Part shown: in pieces, positions 50,487 through 59,427 of the stretch
Layout of the letters: every line of letters begins with the position of its first letter
How positions within the stretch are numbered: the stretch's first letter is position 1
Source: Alphaproteobacteria bacterium
Lineage (GTDB): Bacteria > Pseudomonadota > Alphaproteobacteria > Rs-D84
Assembly: GCA_017962125.1 (NCBI GenBank)
Contig: JAGCVZ010000009.1
Span: forward strand, 1-62,711
DNA: 62,711 nt
Direction: 5' to 3'
Notes under the pieces: model-generated
What the model was told of the DNA's origin: nothing
The model's input: the letters and a program-made list of their open reading frames with translations, nothing else
The model's database searches: none
Position numbers and translations under genes: made by a program

Positions 50487-51766
50487 TACTTAATAAGTCC
50501 AATTATTTTTTTAATTGATGTGTACGTGTCCTTTACCTTTGATGTCGTTGCCTTGAAATCACCTTTGGCTTGATCATAAAGTCCTGTCATGCCAGGAGCG
50601 TATTTTCCAAGTTGTGTCTTGGTCATTTCAAATATTGCATTCATCAAAAAGAATGTGAGTATTGAAGATAACCACAATATCGAATGTCCGCCAAATCCAA
50701 TCGCATTGGTTGTAACAAGATTGCTTGTGGAATTTCCGCCTGCCGCTACATTAAATACAGCGTTATTTCCACTGAATAACGCATGAACCACGGCGATATT
50801 AACAACCATAATAAATGCGCACGCAATCATTGTAATAACCAATTTTCGCAATGCTGTAATAATGCCGTCAAAAGCCGGCCAAAAATCAAGCCATTTATCA
50901 TTTTTCTTTGCAACCCATGCAAGAACACTAAAAGGATACAGAATCAGTGATACACCAAAATCAAATATACCTTGGATAATCAATAGAGCCATAAATAGAT
51001 TGCATCCAACAAAAGTGAATATTAATAAAACCCCGGTTATCATATCCATTATATTCTGACTGCCATGTGAAAATACTGTTCGTAATCCACGTGTGCCACG
51101 TGATAAAAAATCAAAACCACGCTTTATAACCACATTATTCACGGCGGATAAATCAGATATAGGTTGAATCAAAAAATTGCAACTTTTTTCACTTATCCAA
51201 TCATTCGATAAAATACTTTCTGGGCATTCAATGTTTTGTTTTTTAACCCCAGTTACCCTTGCGTTGTCGGCAATAGAAGAGGTATATATTGCCCCAAATT
51301 CCAAAAATGGGTTTACTAACCATTGTGTGACATATATTGGTTTGATTTGCAATAATAATACAGCAGCGACTATGGCACGAACCCCACTTTTCAATACGGT
51401 TTCCATAGTTTCAAAACCTTTGACTTTGCCTTCCCACATTTCGCCACCACCGGACATGCCAAAAAATTCAATCCACCGTTTTGGGAAAAACATTTTAAAG
51501 GCATACATAAAAATTGATGCTACTAAAAACCCCCATACAAAAATATAAATTATTCCATCACCATGCCCAACAAAATACTCATACCCGCCACGTGCCACCA
51601 TCATAAATGCATCCAAGACACGTGGAACAAATGGTGCAAGATTCAACTTGTCTACTATTTCCCATTTTGCGAACGCCGCTTCTGGAGTAATAAACATGCA
51701 AACCAATAATGCGGGTACGATAATCCGTCGTAATAGTCTAACAAAATTCACCCTATGTAAAAACAT
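50486..51766 (-). CDS. VirB6/TrbL-like membrane protein 1
   Basis: This is the first gene of the minus-strand array (426 aa). A signal peptide (to about 33, PEAAFA-KW) is followed by membrane helices and the loop FFGMSGGGEMWEGKVKG. The core reads METVLKSGVRAIVAAVLLLQ, then IKPIYVTQWLVNPFLEFG. A Cys pair lies in the periplasmic loop (NIECPES...EKSCNFL). The tail ends YDQAKGDFKATTSKVKDTY, close to the tail of the divergent fifth member (YNKAKSDFSVTRKT). This tail match is the clearest evidence that the divergent gene belongs to the set. Confidence 0.65.
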   Translation of the reverse strand: MFLHRVNFVRLLRRIIVPALLVCMFITPEAAFAKWEIVDKLNLAPFVPRVLDAFMMVARGGYEYFVGHGDGIIYIFVWGFLVASIFMYAFKMFFPKRWIEFFGMSGGGEMWEGKVKGFETMETVLKSGVRAIVAAVLLLQIKPIYVTQWLVNPFLEFGAIYTSSIADNARVTGVKKQNIECPESILSNDWISEKSCNFLIQPISDLSAVNNVVIKRGFDFLSRGTRGLRTVFSHGSQNIMDMITGVLLIFTFVGCNLFMALLIIQGIFDFGVSLILYPFSVLAWVAKKNDKWLDFWPAFDGIITALRKLVITMIACAFIMVVNIAVVHALFSGNNAVFNVAAGGNSTSNLVTTNAIGFGGHSILWLSSILTFFLMNAIFEMTKTQLGKYAPGMTGLYDQAKGDFKATTSKVKDTYTSIKKIIGLIK

Positions 51767-51788
51767 ATTTCCTACATTTATAATTTGA

Positions 51789-51823
51789 TTTATATCACAT
51801 CTCAGAGAAAATTGTGGTATAAT
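51789..51823. promoter_or_regulatory. Divergent promoter region of the VirB6-like array
   Basis: Plus strand: extended -10 TGG-TATAAT (51815-51823), 8 nt before the ATG at 51832, leaderless type. Minus strand: a possible extended -10 TGA-TATAAA (TATAAA at 51794-51789) upstream of the four-gene operon. Both promoters fit in a 65-bp gap. Confidence 0.45.
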
Positions 51824-51831
51824 TAATCGAA

Positions 51832-53127
51832 ATGAGCAAGTTAAAAAAATTTTTTATTGTATTTTTATCTTTTTTTCCGTTATCAGCGGGGGCCATATTG
51901 CCGTGGATAATTGCTGCTGGTTTTGCAACTATTGCGGGTTTTTCTATATGGCGTAGCAGTTCGCCTGTTGACATGCAAGATGCGCTAACATTTTTTTCTT
52001 CGTGTTGGACATGCGAAATGTTTTCATCAATAATGGCAAGGCTATCCAACATTTTACCACCAATTTATTCTGGAATTGGTGAAGTAGTAATTCCAATGGC
52101 GGCGATGTTAACCGCAGTATATTTCACATGGGTTTTGGCATCGAATTTTATGAACGGTAAAATTGAGAAAGGTTGGACCATAGCATCTAATTTTGGAACA
52201 CATTTGGTAAGGCTTGCGATTATTTGTGCGCTACTTGCTTTTCCGCTGCCGCGTTTAATTAGTGGTGTTGTCATAGAACCTATTTTTAATATTGGACTTT
52301 CAGTAAATCATATAATTGGTGATACAGAAAAGTTTTCTGAATGTATGGTCGCAACATCATTAATGGATGAAAATGCGAATCGGGCATCAATAGCAAATGA
52401 AAATATGCCAAGTGGTGCTTTCCCAGTAAAATTGCGCAGTGGTTTAGCATGTGAACTTGCCGGTGTGCATCAAGTAACCGGTCTTGGAATGACGGTTGGG
52501 TGGACAATGTTAAATATGGCGTTTAACATTGAATATTGGCACAGAATTATGTGGGATATTCCAATTTTCCCAAATATCCCAATGTTTTTTGCGGGGTTGT
52601 TGGTTTTAGTGATGTTTTTAATGGCTTTGTTGCCAATTCCACTATACTTTCTTGAAATCTTTGTTACATTGGCTCTTGATTTAATAATGTTGCCTTTGAT
52701 GTTGTTGGCATGGCTATTCAAAGGTTGGGATAAAATTTTCCCAAAAGGTGGCAGAACAATTCAACAAATGATAGATGATGTTATAACTGGGTCTGTTGGA
52801 ATTGCCATGACGGTTGTGTTCTTGGTTTTTGGGTTATCTTTCTTAGAGGTGATTATCGGTCAAGTCAGTGGTGTTTCGCGAATTGCCGAAGCGATTTCAG
52901 CAGGCGATTCGAAAATTTTGATGGATGGGCTGATGTTGCGCGATGATGCGCTGTTGTCTATGATAATGCTTGGGGCTTTTTTTGCGATATTTATGACATC
53001 AATACCGAATCTGATAAAGACTTTATTCAATGTTCAGATATCTGACAAATTTTATAACAAAGCCAAATCAGACTTTAGCGTAACGCGTAAAACGCTCGGA
53101 AAATGGTGGAAAACTTTAAAAAATTAA
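51832..53127 (+). CDS. VirB6/TrbL-like membrane protein 5 (divergent)
   Basis: The 431-aa product has a signal-like N-terminus (FFIVFLSFFPLSAGAILPW), then C58WTC61EMFSSI, the shared CxxC motif. The core reads FGTHLVRLAIICALLAF, then PLPRLISGVVIEPIFNIGLSV. A Cys pair (FSECMVA...GLACELA) lies in the periplasmic loop, followed by four or more membrane helices and the tail YNKAKSDFSVTRKTLGKWW. Sequence order matches the four minus-strand genes. It probably belongs to the same inner-membrane complex but is expressed from its own leaderless-type promoter. Confidence 0.65.
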   Translation: MSKLKKFFIVFLSFFPLSAGAILPWIIAAGFATIAGFSIWRSSSPVDMQDALTFFSSCWTCEMFSSIMARLSNILPPIYSGIGEVVIPMAAMLTAVYFTWVLASNFMNGKIEKGWTIASNFGTHLVRLAIICALLAFPLPRLISGVVIEPIFNIGLSVNHIIGDTEKFSECMVATSLMDENANRASIANENMPSGAFPVKLRSGLACELAGVHQVTGLGMTVGWTMLNMAFNIEYWHRIMWDIPIFPNIPMFFAGLLVLVMFLMALLPIPLYFLEIFVTLALDLIMLPLMLLAWLFKGWDKIFPKGGRTIQQMIDDVITGSVGIAMTVVFLVFGLSFLEVIIGQVSGVSRIAEAISAGDSKILMDGLMLRDDALLSMIMLGAFFAIFMTSIPNLIKTLFNVQISDKFYNKAKSDFSVTRKTLGKWWKTLKN

Positions 53128-53178
53128 AAAATCAAGAAATTTATTTTTCTGTCCCCCCTTTTTTAATTGCACCGAATC

Positions 53179-53187
53179 TGATATAAT
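53179..53187 (+). promoter_or_regulatory. Extended -10, leaderless-type promoter
   Basis: TGA-TATAAT ends at 53187 and the ATG is at 53196, 8 nt later. A TTGCAC about 15 bp upstream may serve as a poorly spaced -35. Confidence 0.5.
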
Positions 53188-53195
53188 TCTTAGCA

Positions 53196-53711
53196 ATGAG
53201 TAGATTTCCGATTCTTTATTGGTCACGCAGCACGAAGTCAGATAGTGAATATCAGACTGCACGCAAGGTTATAAATGCGACCATTGGCGCGATGCCAGAA
53301 GTAATTACGGGCGATTTGAATGTCGCCGATATTTTTGCTACACGCCCAGATGCGGTCATCTATTACCCTGTATTTTGTGGTTCAACCGGTTGGTGGGGCG
53401 AATTGCTTGGTGGTGAAGCCATAATCACGGACAAGGTCATAGTTTCGTCAGAGTGTCAATTAATGGTGATTGAAAGTGCGGCTTTGGCTCATCATGGACG
53501 ACGTACGGCGCATCAACTGTTTGCGGCGGAAATATACCCAACAAGCGGATTTTTTAAAAAAATGAGTTCTGAGATTGCGACTGTGGCTGATATGCTGGCA
53601 ACCGATGCTGGAACAATTCTTGCGCTTTTTGCTGGGCATGATAAGAACAAATTTGTAAATATACTTGAATCAACCGGAAATTCATATTTGGGTTGTATTG
53701 GTCAGTATTAG
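53196..53711 (+). CDS. Hypothetical protein, 171 aa
   Basis: This is a soluble protein without a signal peptide. Notable features are FCGSTGWWGELLGGEAI in the middle, paired histidines (ALAHHGRRTAHQLF) and a C-terminal GCIGQY. I recognise no family. It starts at a probable leaderless mRNA and lies between the VirB6-like array and rpmE, with no overlap to either. Confidence 0.6.
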   Translation: MSRFPILYWSRSTKSDSEYQTARKVINATIGAMPEVITGDLNVADIFATRPDAVIYYPVFCGSTGWWGELLGGEAIITDKVIVSSECQLMVIESAALAHHGRRTAHQLFAAEIYPTSGFFKKMSSEIATVADMLATDAGTILALFAGHDKNKFVNILESTGNSYLGCIGQY

Positions 53712-53756
53712 TATTGCTCATTAACCACTTAGACTGATTACTTCTCACTAAAATCC

Positions 53757-53784
53757 TTGCTTTTTCAAAAAAAGCCTGTATAAT
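53757..53784 (+). promoter_or_regulatory. rpmE promoter
   Basis: TTGCTT (53757-53762), 16-bp spacer, TATAAT (53779-53784), 35 nt before the rpmE start. Confidence 0.65.
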
Positions 53785-53818
53785 TCCCTGGCAAATAAAA
53801 AACAAAAGGGTTAAAGCG

Positions 53819-54031
53819 ATGAAAAAAGGTATTCATCCAGAGTATCATAAAATTGAAGTGGCGTTTCCTAATGGGGAAACGATAGAGATGTTTTCTTCGG
53901 TTAAGAAAAATATAACTGTTACGGCATTCCCTGGGAATCATCCAGCATGGACAGGTCAACGTTCAAATGCCACTGAAAAAGGTCAAAGAACGGAAAAATT
54001 CAAAAAGAAATACGCTGGATTTGGGTTTTAA
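53819..54031 (+). CDS. rpmE: 50S ribosomal protein bL31
   Basis: This 70-aa protein has the bL31 pattern: MKKGIHPEYHKIEV at the start, NHPAWTGQR in the middle and a basic end EKFKKKYAGFGF. No cysteines are present, so this is the zinc-free form, as usual in alphaproteobacteria. The ribosome binding site is AAAAGGGTTAAAGCG. The IMPase-like gene follows by 30 nt, a neighbour often seen next to rpmE in alphaproteobacteria. Confidence 0.93.
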   Translation: MKKGIHPEYHKIEVAFPNGETIEMFSSVKKNITVTAFPGNHPAWTGQRSNATEKGQRTEKFKKKYAGFGF

Positions 54032-54061
54032 TCGAAACAATATGCACTTGGGGGGCGCATT

Positions 54062-54769
54062 ATGGATTTGCTGATTAAGGGATCGCCGGAACTTAATAAA
54101 ATGTTTATGGCGTTGCAAAGAACGGCAACCAGTTTGCGTCACGATTTTGGTGAAGTGGAAAATTTGCAACAATCGTTGCGTGGGGCGCGTGATTTTGTGC
54201 ATCGTGCCGCTGCCCGAATCGAAGAAGAAATTTTATCTGATTTATCACTTGTGCGTCCATCGGCGGGGTTACTGACACCGAATTTAACGCGTGAAGGCGA
54301 TGGCCGTGACGAATTTGTCCTTGCGCTGTCGGGTGCGGAAAATTTTGTGCGTGCAAATCCGCGGTTTGCAATATCGCTTGCGCTGCGTACGGGCTATGAA
54401 ACGAAAATCGCACTGGTTTATTCCCCAATTGATGAGTATTTATATTATGCCGAATCGGGTGCGGGTGCATTTGCGTATTCGGCGTTTCATTCGGCGCGTA
54501 TCCGTGTTTCTAACATCAAAGACGTTGCGGACATGACGGCGGCATATAATGGTGTTGTTGGAAATCCATTTGGTGTTGGCGCGGTTCGTCAAACCGGATG
54601 CCCGGCAATGGACTTGGCTTGGGTTGCTGCGGGTAAGTTTGATGCATTTATGTCCGGAACAATCGATTTTGCGGAAATATGCGCTGGTGATTTAATTGTA
54701 CGTGAAGCCGGCGGAAAGATAGAGATTGGTGCCGATATCGTTGCTACAAATGGAAAAATTAGTGGCTAG
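54062..54769 (+). CDS. Inositol monophosphatase-family protein, metal site lost
   Basis: The 235-aa sequence follows the IMPase fold from end to end: an N-terminal helix region, ENFVRANPRFAISLALR in place of the DPIDGTxNF strand-loop, GAGAFAY, then GCPAMDLAWVAAGKFDAF and AGDLIVREAGGKIEI. The metal ligands are gone: the DPxDGT motif reads ALSGAEN, and the WD motif before AG reads FAEIC. A catalytic role is therefore unlikely. The gene may be a scaffold or regulator kept for its link to rpmE. The frame is intact, so it does not look like recent decay. Confidence 0.7.
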   Translation: MDLLIKGSPELNKMFMALQRTATSLRHDFGEVENLQQSLRGARDFVHRAAARIEEEILSDLSLVRPSAGLLTPNLTREGDGRDEFVLALSGAENFVRANPRFAISLALRTGYETKIALVYSPIDEYLYYAESGAGAFAYSAFHSARIRVSNIKDVADMTAAYNGVVGNPFGVGAVRQTGCPAMDLAWVAAGKFDAFMSGTIDFAEICAGDLIVREAGGKIEIGADIVATNGKISG

Positions 54770-54825
54770 TTAAAAATATGGTTATGCCACAGAAACGCGG
54801 TATGATAAAGTGAAAACGGATTAAA

Positions 54826-54850
54826 AAAATCGCCATTTGGCGATTTTTTT
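54826..54850. terminator. Bidirectional terminator
   Basis: AATCGCC-ATTT-GGCGATT with T tracts on both strands. It ends the rpmE unit (+) and the rpmH unit (-). Confidence 0.8.
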
Positions 54851-55001
54851 AATTTTCAGCCGCAACCGCGATTCTCTTGCGACCAGTCGCGCGGCGGCGA
54901 TTCAACACGTCGCGTCCACCCTTGGTCGCCATGCGTGCACGAAACCCATGTGTGCGAATACGGCGTGTTTTTGACGGTTGATATGTTCTTTTTGTTGCCA
55001 T
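54849..55001 (-). CDS. rpmH: 50S ribosomal protein bL34
   Basis: This 50-aa, very basic protein begins [20 protein letters not shown] and continues [17 protein letters not shown], the invariant bL34 signature. The ribosome binding site is AAAGGATTTGAA. rnpA normally follows rpmH at once, but here a terminator and convergent gene follow, so RNase P protein must be encoded elsewhere. Confidence 0.96.
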   Translation of the reverse strand: MATKRTYQPSKTRRIRTHGFRARMATKGGRDVLNRRRATGRKRIAVAAEN

Positions 55002-55056
55002 TTCAAATCCTTTTGTGCGTATATTTAATCATACCTTTTATAAAAAAGCAAATATT

Positions 55057-55428
55057 TTATTTGTTTTTTTCTTCTATTAATTTTACAAGTCTCCGCATAA
55101 ACGGATCCGGACATTTGTTTTCTGTAATGTTTTTTACACAATCATATTTCCGTGCATCTTGAGTCTTTTCCCAACTTTCCTTGGAAACACATAATGGTCT
55201 ATCGCTACGGCGATTGCCATCCACTATAAATACCTGGTTGGTATCATCAGGATTTTTGTTTGCATGAATCGAAAAACTTATTTCTCGACATACACAATAC
55301 GGTGTGTTTTCGTTTCTTAATTCTTCGTAAAATTTAAAAAGTTCATTCTGTGGAATATTGCCTATTGCCCCACATGTATTGATCCCTATAAAATTAACTG
55401 GTACGTTTTGTTCTTGTTCTGTTGCCAT
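55057..55428 (-). CDS. Hypothetical protein, KCPDPF family member 1
   Basis: This 123-aa soluble protein starts at an ATG with AAAGGAATCAAAA upstream. It has seven or so cysteines, including YCVCREIS and YDCVKN...NKCPDPFMRRLVKLIEEKN. The C-terminal CxDPFxRxxxKxxxEKN segment matches the gene at 55603 (KCIDPFVRAKIGKVFYEKN), so the two are paralogues. No known family is recognised. It lacks a signal peptide. Confidence 0.6.
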   Translation of the reverse strand: MATEQEQNVPVNFIGINTCGAIGNIPQNELFKFYEELRNENTPYCVCREISFSIHANKNPDDTNQVFIVDGNRRSDRPLCVSKESWEKTQDARKYDCVKNITENKCPDPFMRRLVKLIEEKNK

Positions 55429-55480
55429 TTTTGATTCCTTTGTTTTAATAGTCAAACAACACGTTAAACACGCAAATATT

Positions 55481-55591
55481 TTATTTGCCTTTTGATTTTA
55501 ACCCAAGCCATTCCAAAAGTTGCAAGAACAACGCCCATGAAAACAATATGGCGAAACCCTTTGCAAAAGTACTACACGCTGGTAAAAACAT
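55481..55591 (-). CDS. 36-aa membrane peptide in the KCxDPF cluster
   Basis: An ATG with AAAAGGATGCAAT upstream opens a 36-codon ORF. The product has one hydrophobic segment (FAILFSWALFLQLLEWLGL) and a basic end KSKGK. It lies between the two paralogous genes on the same strand. A longer reading up to 55720 overlaps the upstream gene and ignores the ribosome binding site. Function is unknown. Confidence 0.5.
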   Translation of the reverse strand: MFLPACSTFAKGFAILFSWALFLQLLEWLGLKSKGK

Positions 55592-55602
55592 ATTGCATCC
55601 TT

Positions 55603-56031
55603 TTATTCTGAATAATTTTTCTCGTAGAAAACTTTGCCGATTTTTGCGCGAACAAACGGATCGATACATTTGCCGCACATAACGTTGCCAAGGCATTCGC
55701 GACCGTTTGTTGCACCGCACAAGAATTTCACGTTTTCTGGATATACGTTGACGGGCACTATGGATAAAGTTTGTTTAAGCCACATTTTGTCATTTGCCTT
55801 GAATGGGCGCGAAGCCAGAAGAAAGTAAAAATGATACCGCATGCATGCCCCAGGTTGTGGCATAAAAGCATTTAGTTCATCTAAATATGAACGTGCCTCT
55901 TCATTTGAAAGGACGCCGCACCAAATTCGCGTTCCAGAATATATGTTCGGTGTACCAAAACAAAGCCATACATCCGTGTGGGCAACATGTTTGGTGTCTT
56001 TATCGGGGAAATAGTTTCTTTTAAAGGTCAT
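55603..56031 (-). CDS. Hypothetical protein, KCxDPF family member 2
   Basis: This 142-aa protein is the first gene of a three-gene minus-strand cluster. Its N-terminal half is rich in aromatics (DVWLCFGTPNIYSGTRIWCG, MRYHFYFLLASRPF). The C-terminus CGATNGRECLGNVMCGKCIDPF carries a cysteine cluster and shares the KCxDPFxR...EKN end with the 55057 gene. The ribosome binding site AAGAGGAATAAAA precedes the ATG. No known family is recognised. Confidence 0.6.
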   Translation of the reverse strand: MTFKRNYFPDKDTKHVAHTDVWLCFGTPNIYSGTRIWCGVLSNEEARSYLDELNAFMPQPGACMRYHFYFLLASRPFKANDKMWLKQTLSIVPVNVYPENVKFLCGATNGRECLGNVMCGKCIDPFVRAKIGKVFYEKNYSE

Positions 56032-56125
56032 TTTTATTCCTCTTTTTCTAAAAGTCTAGCACATGGTTTGTATTTGTCAATGTTTTTTTGAGTTACATTT
56101 TTTTGTTGTTTTTTTGCTTTATTTC

Positions 56126-56155
56126 TTGACCCACGCGGTAAAAATTTGCTATGTT
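56126..56155 (+). promoter_or_regulatory. gyrA promoter
   Basis: TTGACC (56126-56131), 18-bp spacer, TATGTT (56150-56155), then a short leader with CAAGGAAAG before the ATG. Confidence 0.55.
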
Positions 56156-56186
56156 TTTTATGCTATAAACCAAGGAAAGTGATATC

Positions 56187-58919
56187 ATGTCAGAAATAGA
56201 AAATACAAATGAAATAAATACAGTCAAAATCCCACAATCTTCGATTGAACACGAAATGCGATCAAGTTTTTTGGACTATGCAATGTCGGTCATTGTGGAC
56301 CGCGCATTGCCTGATGTTCGCGATGGTTGCAAACCGGTGCATCGCCGTATTTTATATGTTATGAACGATGTTGCGCCAGCGACCAAGCCAACGGTGAAAT
56401 CTGCGCGTATTGTTGGTGATGTTATGGGTAAATATCACCCGCATGGCGATAGTTCAATATACGAAGCTATGGTTCGTATGGGACAAGATTTTTCCATGGG
56501 CGAAATGCTGGTCCAGGGGCAGGGTAACTTTGGTTCGCGCGATGGTGACAAGGCTGCGGCTATGCGTTATACCGAAGCGCGTCTTTCAAAACTTGGCGCA
56601 ACGCTTATGGAAGATATGGATAAAGACACCGTTGATTGGCAACCGAACTTTGACGGAACGTTACAAGAACCTGTTGTTTTGCCCACAAAGTTCCCCAACT
56701 TTCTTGTGAATGGTGGTTCTGGTATTGCGGTTGGTATGGCGACAAATGTACCAACATATAATCTTGGTGAAATTTGTAACGGAATTTTAGCAATCTTGGA
56801 TAATCGCGATTTGTCTGATGATGAATTGTTTGGAATTATTCCTGGGCCGGATTTTCCTACTGGCGCGGTTATCATGGGACGTGCCAGTGCGTACAAGGCG
56901 CATACGACCGGGCGTGGTTCGATAATTGTTCGTGCGAAAACGCATATTGAAAAATTCCATGATCACGAGGCGATTGTTGTTGATGAAATTCCGTATCAGG
57001 TTAACAAGGCGCAAATGATTATCAAAATCGCGGAACTTACCAAGGATAAAAAGATAGAGGGTATTTCTGAAATCCGCGATGAATCGTCCAAGGAAGGTTT
57101 ACGTATTGTTATTGAATTAAAACGTGATGCGATTCCAGATGTTGTTTTGAATCATTTGTTCCAATACACAGAAATGCAAACGAATTTTCCTGTGAATATG
57201 ATGGCTTTGAATCGCGGGCGACCAATGTTGTTTAATGTTCGTGGTGTGTTGGATGCGTTCATAGAATTTCGCGAGGAAGTAATTCGTCGCAGAACTATTT
57301 TTGATTTGAACAAGGCGCGTAATCGTGCGCACACTTTGTTGGGGCTTTCTGTTGCGGTTGGCAATTTGGACGAAGTTATTGAACTTATTAAATCGTCTGC
57401 AAATCCTGAAGAAGCACGTATTGCACTTGTTTCACGTGGTTGGAAGGCATCTGATATTGAAAACTATATTCAACTTATTGACGACCCGAACACAGAATAC
57501 AAAGATGGTATGTTCTATATGTCCGAAGACCAAGCAAAGGCGATTTTGGAATTGCAGTTGCATCGGCTGACTGGGCTTGAACGTGATAAATTGCATGCGG
57601 ACTTGGTGGAACTGGGTGCGCAGATTCGTGATTTGTTGGATATACTTGCATCGCATGAACGCATTGTGCAAATAATTCGCGAAGAAACTGCGGCTGTGCG
57701 TGATAATTGGGCTTCACCACGCCGGACAGAAATTTCTGATGCAGAAATCGATATTGATATCGAAGATTTAATTGCGCGTGAAGATATGGTTGTAACTGTT
57801 TCTAATACGGGTTATATTAAACGTGTTTCGCTTGATACATACCGTGCGCAAAAACGTGGTGGCAAGGGACGTAACGCAATGTCAACCAAGGACGATGATT
57901 ATGTAGTGCAGGTGTTTGTTGCAAATACGCATACGCCATTGTTATTCTTTTCAAGTCGCGGACTTTGCTATAAATTAAAAACCTATAAGTTGCCCGAGGC
58001 GGCGGCCGCGGCCAAGGGACGGCCATTGGTAAATTTATTGCCACTTTCTGAAAACGAAACAATTACTGCGATTTTGCCGGTTCCCGAAGAAGATGTGGCG
58101 GCGATACAGAAATCAGGCAAAGAACACTTCCTTATGTTCGTAACGGCATCGGGCACGGTGCGGCGTAATCGTATGGCGGACTTTGATTCAATTCGCGCGA
58201 ATGGAAAAATCGCGATGAAGTTGGACGATGGCGACAGTTTGGTTTCTGTTTTGCCGTGCAGTGAAGACCAAGATGTATTTTTGGCGACCTATCGCGGACG
58301 TTGCATTAGGTTCCCTGTGCCAGAGATTCGTATTTTCGCCGGCCGCAATTCAACGGGCGTGCGCGGAATAACACTTGGCAAAGATGACCGCATTATCGGT
58401 ATGTCGATGCTGAATCGCGGCGAATCTGATTCCGCAGTGCGTGCGGCATATGTAAAGCAAAGTCGTGCTGCGCGGCGTGCCGCAACCGGTATAGAAGAAG
58501 AGGCCGACAACGAAGAAGAAACAACAACACTCGTCTTGGACGATGCGAAAATGGCAGAAATGGCGGCAAAGGAAGAATTCATACTTACGATTTCCGAAAA
58601 TGGATTTGGAAAGCGCACCAGTTCTTATGAATATCGTCTTACGCATCGTGGCGGTGGCGGATTTACAAATATCAAACTTGGTGGAAAAAATACGGCGGTG
58701 GCGGGTTCGTTCCCGGTTACGGCGGACGACGATGTTATCATGGTGACGGACGGCGGCAAAATTATTCGCACGCCTGCATCGGATATCAGAATCGCCGGGC
58801 GCAGCACTGCGGGTGTGACACTGTTCCGTACGGCGGAAAATGAAAAGGTTATGTCGGCAATATCCATTGAATCGGACGATACTGACGAAACCGAAACGGA
58901 AGAAGTAACGAATGGATAA
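56187..58919 (+). CDS. gyrA: DNA gyrase subunit A
   Basis: This 910-aa topoisomerase II subunit has the catalytic Tyr128 in [11 protein letters not shown]. The quinolone region [15 protein letters not shown] has Ser at the site of E. coli Ser83 and Glu at the site of Asp87. The GyrA box QKRGGKG after residue 550 separates it from ParC and allows DNA wrapping. A C-terminal six-bladed beta-pinwheel follows, with an acidic insert ([10 protein letters not shown]) and an acidic tail. The merR gene starts inside its last codons. Confidence 0.95.
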   Translation: MSEIENTNEINTVKIPQSSIEHEMRSSFLDYAMSVIVDRALPDVRDGCKPVHRRILYVMNDVAPATKPTVKSARIVGDVMGKYHPHGDSSIYEAMVRMGQDFSMGEMLVQGQGNFGSRDGDKAAAMRYTEARLSKLGATLMEDMDKDTVDWQPNFDGTLQEPVVLPTKFPNFLVNGGSGIAVGMATNVPTYNLGEICNGILAILDNRDLSDDELFGIIPGPDFPTGAVIMGRASAYKAHTTGRGSIIVRAKTHIEKFHDHEAIVVDEIPYQVNKAQMIIKIAELTKDKKIEGISEIRDESSKEGLRIVIELKRDAIPDVVLNHLFQYTEMQTNFPVNMMALNRGRPMLFNVRGVLDAFIEFREEVIRRRTIFDLNKARNRAHTLLGLSVAVGNLDEVIELIKSSANPEEARIALVSRGWKASDIENYIQLIDDPNTEYKDGMFYMSEDQAKAILELQLHRLTGLERDKLHADLVELGAQIRDLLDILASHERIVQIIREETAAVRDNWASPRRTEISDAEIDIDIEDLIAREDMVVTVSNTGYIKRVSLDTYRAQKRGGKGRNAMSTKDDDYVVQVFVANTHTPLLFFSSRGLCYKLKTYKLPEAAAAAKGRPLVNLLPLSENETITAILPVPEEDVAAIQKSGKEHFLMFVTASGTVRRNRMADFDSIRANGKIAMKLDDGDSLVSVLPCSEDQDVFLATYRGRCIRFPVPEIRIFAGRNSTGVRGITLGKDDRIIGMSMLNRGESDSAVRAAYVKQSRAARRAATGIEEEADNEEETTTLVLDDAKMAEMAAKEEFILTISENGFGKRTSSYEYRLTHRGGGGFTNIKLGGKNTAVAGSFPVTADDDVIMVTDGGKIIRTPASDIRIAGRSTAGVTLFRTAENEKVMSAISIESDDTDETETEEVTNG

Positions 58920-59370
58920 CGAATACTTTGCATCGATAAATTCTGTATCCCAAGACCTTGGGATACCGGCATACACGCTGCGCTATTGGGAAAAGCAATT
59001 TCCAACCGTCGTGCGCCCGGTGGCGGGTGCGGGTGGTCGGCGTTATTATCGACCCGAAATGGTTGCGCGCCTGCGCACGATAAAGGATTTGTTGTATAAT
59101 CGTGGTCTTACTATCGCTGGTGTCAAGAAAATGATACGCAGTGGCGAATTTTCTGCGCTTGATACGCATGAATCTTGGACACCGGCGCCACGCCCACGTC
59201 CAGAGCCGCGCCTTGAACCGCGCTTGCAAAGTTTTGACCAATCGCCCCGGTTGCAAAGTGTATATGATGACTTTATGAATGAACGCCCCACTGGTCCCGC
59301 ATCAATTGATTTAACAAAGTTAGATGTTGCGGTTGATTTATTGCACCAGGCGCGTGAGTTGTTGAATTAA
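58912..59370 (+). CDS. MerR-family transcriptional regulator
   Basis: This 152-aa protein has an N-terminal winged helix of MerR type ([22 protein letters not shown], then [12 protein letters not shown] and [16 protein letters not shown]). A Pro/Arg-rich linker and a C-terminal helix ([15 protein letters not shown]) follow. It overlaps gyrA by 8 nt and is translationally coupled. There is no metal-binding Cys set, so an inducer cannot be inferred. Alphaproteobacteria often keep such a MerR gene next to ihfA; here the neighbour is gyrA. Confidence 0.88.
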   Translation: MDNEYFASINSVSQDLGIPAYTLRYWEKQFPTVVRPVAGAGGRRYYRPEMVARLRTIKDLLYNRGLTIAGVKKMIRSGEFSALDTHESWTPAPRPRPEPRLEPRLQSFDQSPRLQSVYDDFMNERPTGPASIDLTKLDVAVDLLHQARELLN

Positions 59371-59394
59371 AAAAACACATTTCTACAAAATTTG

Positions 59395-59403
59395 TGCTAT
59401 AAT
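59395..59403 (+). promoter_or_regulatory. Extended -10 promoter of the protease operon
   Basis: TGC-TATAAT (59395-59403), 24 nt before the ATG at 59428, with CTAAAGG in the leader. Confidence 0.5.
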
Positions 59404-59427
59404 GTCTGTGAATTCTAAAGGCACAAA

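Noticed and set aside
54849..55001. Replication origin near rpmH
   Set aside because: rpmH is often near dnaA and oriC, but there are no DnaA-box clusters, rnpA or dnaA here.
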